Positions 22,894 through 33,038 of a stretch of 64,000 nt of DNA are shown here, one piece after another. How positions within the stretch are numbered: the first letter of the stretch is position 1; the number at the start of each line of letters is the position of its first letter. The position numbers were made by a program, and so were the translations under genes. This DNA comes from Symbiodinium natans (Eukaryota; Sar; Dinophyceae; Suessiales; Symbiodiniaceae): contig CAJNDS010002461.1 of NCBI GenBank assembly GCA_905221605.1, positions 295,208 to 359,207 on the forward strand, in the 5' to 3' direction. The notes beneath the pieces are model-generated. The model was given only the letters and a program-made list of their open reading frames with translations, had not been told where the DNA came from and did not search any database.

Positions 22894-23302
22894 CTGCTGT
22901 GCAAGCGTCTCGCCAACAGCAAAAACTTCCGTAACATTCTGGGCAACCATCAAGGCGTGAAACAAAGCACCGCATCAACCTTCTGAGGGGCCAGAACCCT
23001 GAGCCCCCTCCTTCCCGAGCCAGAAAGCGCCCAATCGCCCGCGCCCCACGCGGCCAACCTGCCAGAGGCACGGGCTCTTAGGCCTATCGGAGTAAGTGGA
23101 ATGTTCCAGGAATGGTTTCTGGGTTCGGGCACAGGGTCAGAGGCCTTTCGACGTTTCCACCTTTGTCGAGAAAGTGGAAGGTAGTATGCAGCGTTCCGGC
23201 ACAAGTTACATCAAGTTACTATGTGGCCAGGTGCAAAGCAGACTGTTTCTGAATCGGCCTAGGCAAGAATTCTTTCGTATCATCTACATTGCCGCAGTTG
23301 TA

Positions 23303-23492
23303 CCATAGGACCCTGCCGGATGGTTGCGGCATGGTGCAGACACATCCGCAGGACGTGGCCGAAAGCTTTGTGTCGGACGACACCGAGTCAGACGTGGTCG
23401 GATGCCGCCCTGTCATGTGTTGCCTGTTCGGCAAAGGGCATCTAGGCGGAGGTAGCTGCACATGGGTTTCTGGCACCGACAAGCACCCTTAA
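23303..23492 (+). CDS. Exon candidate, Cys/Asp-containing
   Basis: The + frame reads MVQTHPQDVAESFVSDDTES, then DVVGCRPVMCCLFGKGHLGG. It is natural in composition with three Cys close together. No family is recognised. Confidence 0.25.
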
Positions 23493-23753
23493 GCCCGGAG
23501 ACAGCCGAAGCTCCACACCAAGCCTATCGCCTTATCCCGATAAGGAGCACTTTTTAAGGGCCTGTAGTGTGAACTCTTCACAGAGGCCCGATACATGCGG
23601 CCAACGGCCAGCATTGCCTGGTGAGCAACGTTGGCCCTGCAAGGTGACCTGACAACCAGCGCCCTTTTCGGCGTGGTAAGCTCAGAATGACTCAGGGGAT
23701 TCAAACACCTCGGCCCTGTCTGGTCATCCTGGTCATTTTGCTTGCTTTGGTCA

Positions 23754-23831
23754 CTCTCGCTTACTTTGGTTACTTTTGGTTACTTTTGGTTACTTTTGGT
23801 TACTTTGGTCACTTTGGTCACTTTGGTCACT
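23754..23831. repeat. TTACTTTTGG / TCACTTTGG tandem repeat
   Basis: About seven copies of an 8-11-bp unit in direct tandem. Confidence 0.9.
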
Positions 23832-24099
23832 GGGCCAAGGCGCTTTTCCAGCGGCGGCGGAGCACCTCTGAGGCGTCGCCAGAGGGAGTTGGGGCCGACT
23901 CTTTGGTCCCTCTATTGGGTCTTGAGTTGTTCTTGACTGCGGCGAAGTTGACTCATAGGATCTCAGAGGCCAAATGCAGGCAGAAGAAGCTGGAGTTGTT
24001 GAGTGGGCTACGTAGTGATCCTTTTCTTGCTCTGACTTCGGGGTTTGCGACGCGATCATAGATTTGAGACTGCCAGAGGATACCGGAAAGCATTGCTCT

Positions 24100-24370
24100 G
24101 TGGGTTATCTGCGATTTGGGACTGTGGCTGTTCTGTGGTTTGCACATCTGTGGTCTGTTTGTGACTTTGTTGTGTGTCTTCTGTGATTTGCCTGTGATTT
24201 TGCTGTGGTTTGACTGTGGTTCTTGTTTCCTAGCCTTGTCATGTCGCTGTGATGTTGCTGTATCACAGATAACTCCCAATCGCAGCAAGAAGCACAGCCG
24301 GATCACAGCCCAAGCACAGGCCCGAAACGGGTGCCCAGCAAGTCACAGCAAAATCACAGACACGAGCCAC
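24100..24370. repeat. Imperfect inverted repeat of CTGTGATTTTGCTGTG type
   Basis: The left arm (24100-24250) is built from TGTGATTTG/CTGTGGTTTG words. The right arm (24256-24370) carries their complements, including a 16-base match of CTGTGATTTTGCTGTG with its reverse complement near 24345. The arms could form an extended hairpin with a short loop. It may be a degraded foldback element. Confidence 0.55.
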
Positions 24371-24850
24371 GGCAACAATCACACCAGTTTCAAGACGTTG
24401 CCAGAAGGGGCTCTCAATCATAGATGCTGCTTCCGACTTGAATGGTTTGTAGATAACGCCTTCAAATACAGCAAAGATGTCCACGAGTTCCGAGGCTTGT
24501 CCGAGAACTCAAGGATCTGCATGTCCAGCCACTTATGTAAGTCAGCTTTCAAGTGGCAGTCGCCCAGATTGATCGAACACCTCCTGGCAAGATACGGGTC
24601 ATCTGTTTGCGCTTTCCGCGCTGCTAAAGTCTTCCGACCTGATCGTTGCAGGCTCATTTTTTTTAGAGTGGCAGTAGCCACTTTGCCCTTCATTGAGCAG
24701 CTCACTGCTGCGTCGGCAAAGAGGCAAAGAGGCAAAAAACTCCTCACGTGGCAGCTGCTTGAGGCTTGTGCCACGGTGCTGTAGTGTGTGCAGGTCGCAG
24801 CACAGCGACCGCTCACACTAATGAACTCATGAATCACTCCCGGATGAATA

Positions 24851-24867
24851 CCCCCCCCCCCCCCCCC
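24851..24867. repeat. C17 homopolymer
   Basis: An uninterrupted run of 17 C on +. Confidence 0.95.
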
Positions 24868-25385
24868 ATATCCCGATATCGCCCAGGCCTGGCCGCTGTG
24901 GCCCATTCTGTTTATTGCAAACAACAAGATGAACAAGATGTGCATACTGGCAGAGTCGCAGGCCGAGCAGCACGGCTTCTGCTCCAACACCTGCCGCCGC
25001 ATCTGCGGCCTCGTCACGCCGAGGCGTTTGGCGCCGCTTGGCAGCCTTTCACAGGGCGTGTTGCTACACTGTGTAGTCGATGTAGTCTGTACAGCGAAAT
25101 ATCAGAGCTAAGCACATGAACCATCAGAGGGGTAAATGATGCAGAAGGTGGCTTTTGCAGTTTGTGTGGCTATATTGGCTGTGTAGGGTTTGATTGGACT
25201 GGGACGGGGGCTTTCTGCGTCGGACACAGCATGGTGCAGTTGTGGGATGTGCCAGACAGTCTACCTGTTTCCGGACTCCATGTTTGCACATTCCTTTGGT
25301 TCCTTCAAACCGGCCTTGTGCATTGTGACTTTGTGTTGTGCTTTCTCACCGTGCGAAATCCCCTCCTTTGTCCAAGGCACCTGGC

Positions 25386-25445
25386 GGAGCAGGCCTGGCC
25401 CGGTATTGAAGCGAAGTTAAGCGGGACTTAGCAGGTCATCGGGAT
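25386..25445 (+). pseudogene. 5S rRNA-like fragment
   Basis: GAAGTTAAGCGGGACTTAGC followed by GGGATTGGG resembles the central 5S rRNA block (GAAG(C/T)TAAGC...TTGGATGGG). The 5' third and the 3' closing stem are not convincing, so an intact gene is unlikely. It could be a 5S-derived relic, a 5S-derived SINE head, or chance. Confidence 0.3.
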
Positions 25446-26249
25446 TGGGCATATGAAACATCTATTGAATCATGCTGGGAGATGCTGGGAAGCAGGCCAA
25501 GCAGGCGACGTATCCAGTTTCTGAAGGCCATTAACACGATACGGTAACATCCGCCAAGCTTGCTCCACTCACACAGATTGCCGTCGACACTGCATTCTGC
25601 CATCTCAGCAACAACTGCACCTGTCGTATCTTGTTCGATAGGCGGGGGGCACGGAAATTCTTACTGCAGTTTCTCCAAATTCTGGCTACCTTATGGGGGG
25701 GGGGAGGGTGAGCCTCTCGCTTCTGCGGTTCGCTGGCGAGAGGCTCATGAGTCAGGTCTAGGCCTGGGCGGCGTCAGTCTTTCGGTGGGACGCTGATGCT
25801 GGCTGAGAAGACTCTTGGTGCGGGGGCAGGGGGTCGGTCAAAACCGGCGAGCTTGAAGTTTGCAGCTGCCCGTTTTTTCGTTTTCCAGGTGGTGCATGCA
25901 GGGGTCCTCACGAAGCGCTCCAAGTACTTGGGGGCCTGGCGGGTCCGGCCTGGCTCCCGGTTTTCGCGGTTCAAGTTCAGATTTTCTTTGTTAATGGGAA
26001 CAAGTGCATGTCACCGCACATGTGCTCCACAAAGTTTCAGGATGCACCCTTGCGATAGCTCGGTGGAGTTTACTTCCGGCTTTCAGTGGCCTGAAGCCTC
26101 TGAGATTCTAAGACACTCGGTCCCAGTGGCAACAAAGCGGCTCGGCTTTTCAAATTGGCAACGTATGGCAACGGTTTTGATGCTTTGCGCCCGAGGTGGG
26201 CGGTGCTAACGCCAACGTGCCTGAAGATGTTCAAGGTGCGGGGCGTAGC

Positions 26250-26590
26250 AGCAGTAGCAGGAGCCGCACGAGGAGCAGTAGCAGTAGTAGCAGCAGCAGC
26301 AGTAGTAGTCGCAGTCGTCGCGGTCGTCGTGGTGGTCGTCGTCGCAGTTGTTGTTGCAGTCGTCGTCGCAGTCGTGGTCGCCGTCGTCACCGTCGCCGCC
26401 GCCGCCGCCGCCGCCGTCGCAGTGGTCGTGGCAGTGGTAGTGATCGTGGTCGTGGTATGGTGGTCGTGGTGGTCGTGGTGGTAGTGGTGGTAGTGTTGGT
26501 AGTGGCGGCGGCGGCGGTGGCGGCGGTGGCGGCGGTGGCGGCGGTGGCGGCGGTGGTGCTGTTCGCGGTCGCGGTCGTGGTCGTCGTCGA
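26250..26590. repeat. Compound trinucleotide repeat (AGC/AGT/CGT/GGT/GGC)
   Basis: About 340 bases of trinucleotide-periodic DNA. Frames read Ser/Arg, Val/Ala or Thr/Ala runs on both strands, so the long ORFs here are repeat artefacts. Splicing factors do carry SR runs, but no RRM or other domain flanks this one. Confidence 0.9.
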
Positions 26591-27673
26591 GGCACAAATT
26601 TGAGGACGGCCCCGCAACCGAGCCCTACTATTTTCCACCTCCGCCAAGTCTCCGGGCGCCTCACGCCTTCGCGAGAAACCTACGGAGTGCTTCCGGCTTC
26701 TCGAGGCGCGGCATGTGAGGCTTGAGAATTAGGGACTGCTTCGGGTTGGTCAGGTGTGCGTAAAATTTAGCTTCCCTTCGGACGGTTGAGGGGGCCTCGA
26801 CCACCCCTCCGAACAAATCGCCAACACAGGATTTTTGATGGTCTTTGCGAGACGATGCGTTTCTCTACAGGTGGCGGACATCACTGTGGAGGGCCCCCTT
26901 CTGGTGTTAAGGCTGCCATGGAGGAGGCGGGCCAGTCAGTTTCATAGCTTCGACAGCTGAACTTCTTTGCCCACAGGTGCTCTCTCCGCTGCGAGGAGTC
27001 AGCAGTCGCAGAAACGCCTGGAAAGCCCAGCAAAGCATCACGTGAAGACCCGCAAGATAAACGTGTATTTGAGGCATCTCAGGGTCAGGTTGAGTAGTTG
27101 ACTTGAGGTGTTGAGTTGAGGCATTGTTGAGACAAGCGTATATCTTAGATGCATGACTGATGCATGTCTCTACTCCCACACCCCACCCCCGTCCTCGGCT
27201 TGTGACTGCCTCCGTCCTCCGTTAAGGTGGGCCTGCCACATTCGCATGTGCTGCGAGCGCGCCGCGCAGATGACTCCGGCTTGAGGGCCGCGGATTCAAG
27301 GAGGGTCTCTGCAGTCTCGGATTCAAACGATACCAAGATGTGCTTCTTTTCAAGAAACAGCTTCGTGCTCCAATGCTAGAACTTACAAGTTTGCCTCGGC
27401 CGTGACATCCCCGAGACCCTCCTCGAACACACGCCGCTTGTTTGAACAGCGTGCGGCCCCTTCAAAGGAAAAAGCACCTGCTAGCAAAGTTGCACAAATA
27501 ACAAGAGCTGATACGCAATGTGACTTTTCCGAAAGCACTAAAAGTCTGAGAGTTATCGTTCCCGTTGTTTCACAGTGTTTCCACCTCTTTTCGTAGTCCC
27601 AGCGTCCGTCGGAGAGGACGACGCTTCGGCCAATGCATGCAGAGAGACGGTGACGCATGTGCAATGAGCAGTC

Positions 27674-28080
27674 TTGCCAGCCATGAAATCCACGAAGTCG
27701 CTGCATGCTCTTGAGCCCGAGAGCGGAGGCATACCCGAAATCGTGGACTGTCAGATGCCACTAGGGTGCGTAGACCCACGGTTTCGTGCTCTATCATATA
27801 ATCTACGCTCGTCTACAGCATTGCGAGATGGAGGTATACACGATGGTTGCAGAACAGCACACTTGTTGGCGGTATGCCCGGAGCTCTGATAGCTGCCTGG
27901 TTGGGTTCCTGTGCAAGGCTGCCCGTGGTTCACGACTTTATGGTGCTCGGACACCTCTGCGCGGCAAAGTTTGGTGCGTGCGCAAAAGGTTCAAGGGAGC
28001 TTCGCAGGCGAGCGACCTTGGGGTCGAAGCAGAAAGCTAGACTTGAAGGGTTTTTGGGGGGCTTAGAAATGACCTGGGTG
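27674..28080 (+). CDS. Exon candidates, unknown
   Basis: At 27847-28080 the + frame reads NSTLVGGMPGALIAAWLGSC, then LPVVHDFMVLGHLCAAKFG and a basic tail. A second frame at 27674-27889 reads KSLHALEPESGGIPEIVDCQ. Both look protein-like, and the first has a Gly/Ala-rich hydrophobic start. They overlap in different frames, so at most one is right where they coincide. No family is recognised. Confidence 0.28.
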
Positions 28081-28289
28081 TAGCAAGGCTTCAAAGGAGC
28101 TATGAAGCTTGAGACCTTCCAACTTCAGGTCATGTTGAACTCAAGCCACGGATCTCTTCAGCAAAGCTTTAGCTTTGTCCCTAAGCCTCTCACCTTGAAC
28201 CCCATACTCCTTTGCACTGATGCGTGTCCAGGTGCCTTACTTTGCCATGGCAAGGCACGGCGTGGGGGCCTTGGAATGACGAACCCCAT

Positions 28290-28305
28290 CCCCCCCCCCC
28301 CCCCC
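28290..28305. repeat. C16 homopolymer
   Basis: An uninterrupted C run on +. Confidence 0.95.
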
Positions 28306-28640
28306 ACCCCTCAAAGAAGAGCCCTCCCCTCCGCCGTGCTCGTGCGAAGCAAGAACACCCTGTCCACTCGCTTTGATCGAAACGGTCACGTTTTTTCAGG
28401 TTTGGATTTACCCAATACGTAGCAAAAGGGTTCTCGGCGGCGAAGGGTTCGACACCGTCGTCTGATTTTTGCAAGCGGTCCTCAAGCGGAGACCTGCGCA
28501 CCGCCGATTTTTGCATGACGCTTTGACAACATTGAGAACGCATTGTGCTGAAAGGATTTACTTTGCAGGCCCTTCTGTGCCTTCTGTACACATGCTGTGA
28601 TGGGCCAGTGATGGATTTCACATTCTCGTCCTCGCATCGG

Positions 28641-28659
28641 CGCGCGCGCGCGCGCGCGT

Positions 28660-28752
<93 letters not shown>

Positions 28753-28766
28753 TGGGTGGTTGGTTC
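28641..28766. repeat. (CG)n(TG)n dinucleotide repeat
   Basis: GCGCGC passes into more than 100 bases of TGTGTG, a purine-pyrimidine alternation prone to Z-DNA. Confidence 0.97.
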
Positions 28767-28858
28767 CTGGTGTCGTTGTCGCGGCTTAGGGTCTGAATAG
28801 TGCCTTTATTGCACTTTTGACAACAGCTTGAAAAGCAGATCTTGCAGCCTTCTTTGTT

Positions 28859-29290
28859 TTGGCGTTGCATTTGCAGTGCCTCAGGTGCCCCTGGGCCATG
28901 CCTTCACCGCGGCCGGCTTCCTCCACGAGAAAGAGGCAGGTGTTGGGCTCTGTGGCTGGGCTTGTTGCGCCGACCGGTTGTGCCTGGACCGTAAGCTCCA
29001 GCTTCGCGTCACCTGGCAGCGAGGTGCCTCAGTGGGGCGTCTATGATGGCTGCGGCTCCCCATGTCAGGACGCTCCTTGAGGGCGGAATGCCGGGCAGAA
29101 TGCAAGTGGCGCCACGTGCGACTTGTGCGACCCGGCGGCTTGCACTTTTTGCACCCGAGCCTGCGCTGTTGCGCATTCTCGACTTTGTGACCAGACGCAG
29201 AGTGACCACTGAAACTTTGCACAGGACGATGACGAGCGGTGGTGTGGCTGCGCCAACGAGGCCTCCATTTCATTCAAATCGCCAGAAACG
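28859..29290 (+). CDS. Cys-rich secreted-type exon group
   Basis: Adjacent + strand exon candidates share a high Cys content. VPQVPLGHAFTAAGFLHEKE leads to GLCGWACCADRLCLDRK near 28920-28995. GVYDGCGSPCQ lies near 29035. ATCDLCDPAACTFCTRACAV lies at about 29112-29175. DDDERWCGCANEASISFK begins after AG at about 29225. The C-x2-C spacing suggests a disulphide-rich extracellular domain of EGF/TNFR-like density, but no family pattern matches exactly. Exon borders are only partly clear. Confidence 0.38.
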
Positions 29291-29449
29291 CTGCATCACG
29301 TGCGAACGGGTCGTGCCCAAAAGGCAGAACATGACCATCAGTTCACAAAGACTTGACCAACAAGGCTTCGCGAGGCTTTGCCAACCCTTCCTGTGTGGAT
29401 GGTGAGAAGCGCTTCGCAGCAGGATTCCCAGCACAGAGTCGTGTGCGGT

Positions 29450-30110
29450 AGTTGCTTGTGTTCGAGAGTTCATGCCAATGTGTGTGTGTGTGTGTGCTGA
29501 TGAACAGCCTTACTTAAAAGGCGTTGAGGGGAATCGTATCTTGGTGCTCTTGTAATCAAGTGTAAATCGCACCTGGAGCCGGCCGAGCATCCAACTGCTG
29601 GCAGATTGAGGTCTACAAGATAGGTGCTGCAAGCACCACTGAGGCGTGGGGCACCTAGTGTCGACATGCAATTTTGGCAGCAGCCGGAGCTCATTGGCAG
29701 TGACTAACAGTTGGAGTTGCTCCAACTACAATTACACACGTTGCAATGCTCCGCACATCTGGCCCTGAAGGCCGAAACTGCAGAGCTCTCGAAACCGAGA
29801 TTGCAAACTCTCACCGGAACCTCTCGAAGCTCTTCCGAGGCCTGCGGCCAATGCTACGGCAGCGGAGCCCGCAAATGGTGAAGAGGCCGCAGGAACACTG
29901 CAGGAACTCATAGGTGGATTGCAGGCTTGCCGCCCTTATCTGCTTTGATTATGTTGAAATCATGATTCTTTCCTGTCCGGTGCAGCTACCGGTTTCTTGT
30001 TGCCACCACTGCGCCGTATTGCCGTGTTGATTCTGGATCGTCTTCGGGTCGGGGCCAGCAAGTTTCGAGGTTTGCCAACCTTGAGAATGACAACAGATCC
30101 GACGTGTTAA
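29450..30110. other. No gene recognised
   Basis: Contains a short (GT)n run at about 29477-29497 and weak helical frames only. Confidence 0.35.
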
Positions 30111-30667
30111 ACAGATTCGCTGATAGGTTACCACTTCAGTACCAAGCGCATCTGCAGCACCAGCGGCACCAGGCCGCGCGCCAGGGTTTGGGCTGCAGGG
30201 TGAGCATAGTCTGCTCGGCGTATCTTTTCGGTCTTGTGAGGGTAGTCAACCACTGCATGGAGCCACTGACCCCAGGCCCATACTGGAAGCTGACCGGAGA
30301 AGCTGAAGGCAGAGCCGGCTGAAACAGTGCACTTTTTTGGGCATCGAGCTGGTGGCTTGCATTCGCTGCCTGCTTGCTGTCTGCCCGGATGTGTACACAT
30401 CTGTACACTGCCGCAAGGCGACCCATCGATCGAGGTGGTGGTCCCTAAGGCTGGTTCTTGCTGGCTCTTACCCAACAGCTTCTGTCAGCCGAAGCAGAGA
30501 ATTTGAGTACGCACTTGGAGGCTACGTTAAGCAGTTTTAGCGAGCACATGCCCCAGGGCACTGTTGCCTCTGCGAGCGGCTCCGAGGCCAGGATTTTGTG
30601 GCCACGAGATGTGAGCCATCATGAGCCTACAAATGAGCCTACAAGTGCACATCGTTGTGTTTGCAGG

Positions 30668-30850
30668 TCCTGCTCTTCAACGCCACAGCCACAGAAGGTG
30701 GGGTGGCTGCAGTACTTCTTGCTTCCACATCATTGCTGCTTGCTGAAGCAGGAAAGCAAGGAAGTCAGACATCCCAACACAAAGGCCCAAGTCCTGACGG
30801 GTGCATGACGGATGGCTCAGTATCTGAGCCACGCTCAGATTTTAATAGCT
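30668..30850 (+). CDS. Exon candidate, unknown
   Basis: After AG near 30667 the + frame reads VLLFNATATEGGVAAVLLAS, then TSLLLAEAGKQG, followed by a polar tail to a stop. It is an Ala/Leu-rich helix-prone stretch with one N-glycosylation-type motif. No family is recognised. Confidence 0.28.
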
Positions 30851-31085
30851 GAGGTTGTCTGAAGCAAAAAACAACTGGCCTGCGACTTTCAAACACCTGG
30901 GGCTTTGCGTGGTCGCCGCCGTGCAAGTTGGAAAGGCGTGCTAAGAATAAGACCTTTTGGCAGTTTGAGCCTTGAAATGGTAGAGGGTGGCCCAAAAATA
31001 GCTGGAGTCTCGGGCAAAGTTGGGAGTGCCTCAAAATCGAGGGGCATTGCAGAGCCAGGCCTCCCAAAAGCAACTCTGCGAATCC

Positions 31086-31104
31086 GGGGGGGGGGGGGGG
31101 GGGG
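31086..31104. repeat. G19 homopolymer
   Basis: An uninterrupted G run on +. Confidence 0.95.
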
Positions 31105-31766
31105 CTGATTTTTACCTACTGAAGCACCGCATGTCACAGCTCACTGACAAGGCAGAGACACGGCAGGGGTGTTAGATCCCAGCACGTTGGGAGTCTGAAT
31201 GGGGGGAGTGGTGTTCAAAGTTTTTGCGAGATGGCAAAGGCGGGCAAGCCTCAGCAAGCCTCATCGTTGCTCAGAAGCCGACATGGAGCTGGAGGGATGC
31301 GGGCCGTGGGGCCGCGGGGCTGTGTGAGGCGCATCTTCTCTCTCCGAGCAGCCTCCGGGAACAGATGTGCAGGCAAGATCTGCATGCGTTCCAGCTTTGA
31401 AGTCCGGAGCTTCTACATTTCAATCTAAAGGTGTTGGCCCTTGGATTGAGACTCAAGTGACTCAAGGGTTTTAAGCGTTGTGGTTTGTTGTTGGCAGTTC
31501 TAGCACGCTCACGTGTCGGCTTCACGTTCAAGGCTGACGCGTCACAGAGTCAGAGTCGACTCTTAGCTTTTGGGTTTTACCTTTGTGTTCCGATAAGGAC
31601 GTGGGGGTCGAGACCGGTCGTCACAGAGTCGCGACACGTTTACAGCAGGAGAAGACTCCGATTGGGAAGGCTGGGCAGGGATACCCCATGTGTCAAGCTG
31701 TGAAGTGCATGCTGACCAGCTGGCAGCAGCCCTGACAGCTACGAACGCAGCCCATTCTAATTACAC

Positions 31767-32342
31767 ATGGAAAGAATGAGCACGCCAGCCCTGGATGCTG
31801 AATCGATACGCTCTGCTAGGACCGATACGCAAGGAAACCTACGGAGTCTGGTGCCTTTGGGCGAAAACAGCCCCCCCAATCCAAGCCGTCCAAATTCGGT
31901 CAGGTCAAACTCCCAGTCGACGTGTCCAAAGAGTCCTGCAAGCGGCCTGGCCTGTTTGGTAAAAATACCGCAAATTCAGGACGAAGTGGGATGTCTTTCT
32001 CGGGATGGTGGATGAAGCCGGATTGGAGGGTTGGGCCTCTCAAGTTATTGTCTTGGGGTGTCGGCATTTGGAAAAGCCACGCATTGTGATGCTGTGGCTC
32101 CGCCGTGCGCAAGTGAACTGCAGCCTTGTTAAGCGCGCAGAGACACAGGCTTGGGGAGACGGCCAAAGATGGCGGACAGGCGATGCCGCAGCTTGGGAGC
32201 TTAAGGGGCGGCCTGGGGGATTATTCTGGATATCAAGTATGGAATGAAATTGGACATGTGAAACGGGTAGAGAAAGGTGTTTTGTTTCAGACAGCGCTCG
32301 CAGGTTCTGAAGTGCAAGCTGGAGCAGGAGGACGTCCGCGAG
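31767..32342 (+). CDS. Probable gene start with Ser-rich N-terminus and coiled-coil exon
   Basis: A first exon from ATG at 31767 reads a polar, disordered N-terminus (MERMSTPALDAESIRSARTD, then a Ser/Pro/Asn-rich stretch). It runs to a GT donor near 31958. A later exon, 32291-32342, has AG and GT borders and encodes QRSQVLKCKLEQEDVRE, a charged coiled coil. The gene lies directly upstream of the RACK1-type gene and reads in the same direction. No family is recognised. The two exons may not be adjacent in the mature transcript. Confidence 0.4.
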
Positions 32343-33038
32343 GTGCCCATCAAGGCCGGGGCTTTATGACCGGGTCTTTATGGGGGGTTCCCTCTTTTCT
32401 TTTTTTGGGTATTCTCTGGGAAGCTGGGGTAGGAAGAAAGACAACACGAGCAAGACCTGAAGTACAGCTGTCACCATAGTGACTTCCGCACAACCTTTGG
32501 GTATTCCCTCATCTTGCCGTTGCCGGATGTGCCTGAGGTGATCGATGAGCTGTGACCGGAGAGCCGGAGAGGGAAGTGTGTCTTTCGCCGGCTGAGCCGC
32601 CCACCTCCACGTCACCACCCCTGCAATTGAGCTTCGGGAACGGATTCCCTTTCTGGAGTATCAGAGAAGTTGGTTTTCCCGTAGAAGTGCGGGCTGCTGC
32701 AAGACGAACTAGGGAGACCGGGTTTTGGACTTTGGAGTCAGCTTGCCTTGCGGCCTTGCACTTCAATCGCCCCGCAAAGACTGACGCGAAGCCGCGCAGC
32801 AAAAACAGAGTGCAGATTGCGCCGTGCAATCCGGACTTGGCACGTGTGACCTCATGACCTCAAGATACCTCAAGTCTATACCCAGCCATGAACCAGAGAG
32901 ACCACAAACAAGCAAGACTTGTAGCTGGGATATGCCGGGATCATGCAGATGCGAGGACTTCACGACCTAGAATAAGGCCCTAGAAGGTCTCACAACACCT
33001 TGTTTTGATCTGTCTTGCCGCTCCGTGAGTGAGCTGCC

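Noticed and set aside
26196-26664. Long overlapping ORFs with SR-, Thr- or Val-rich runs on both strands
   Set aside because: They are produced by a compound trinucleotide repeat; all frames are open and no domain flanks it.
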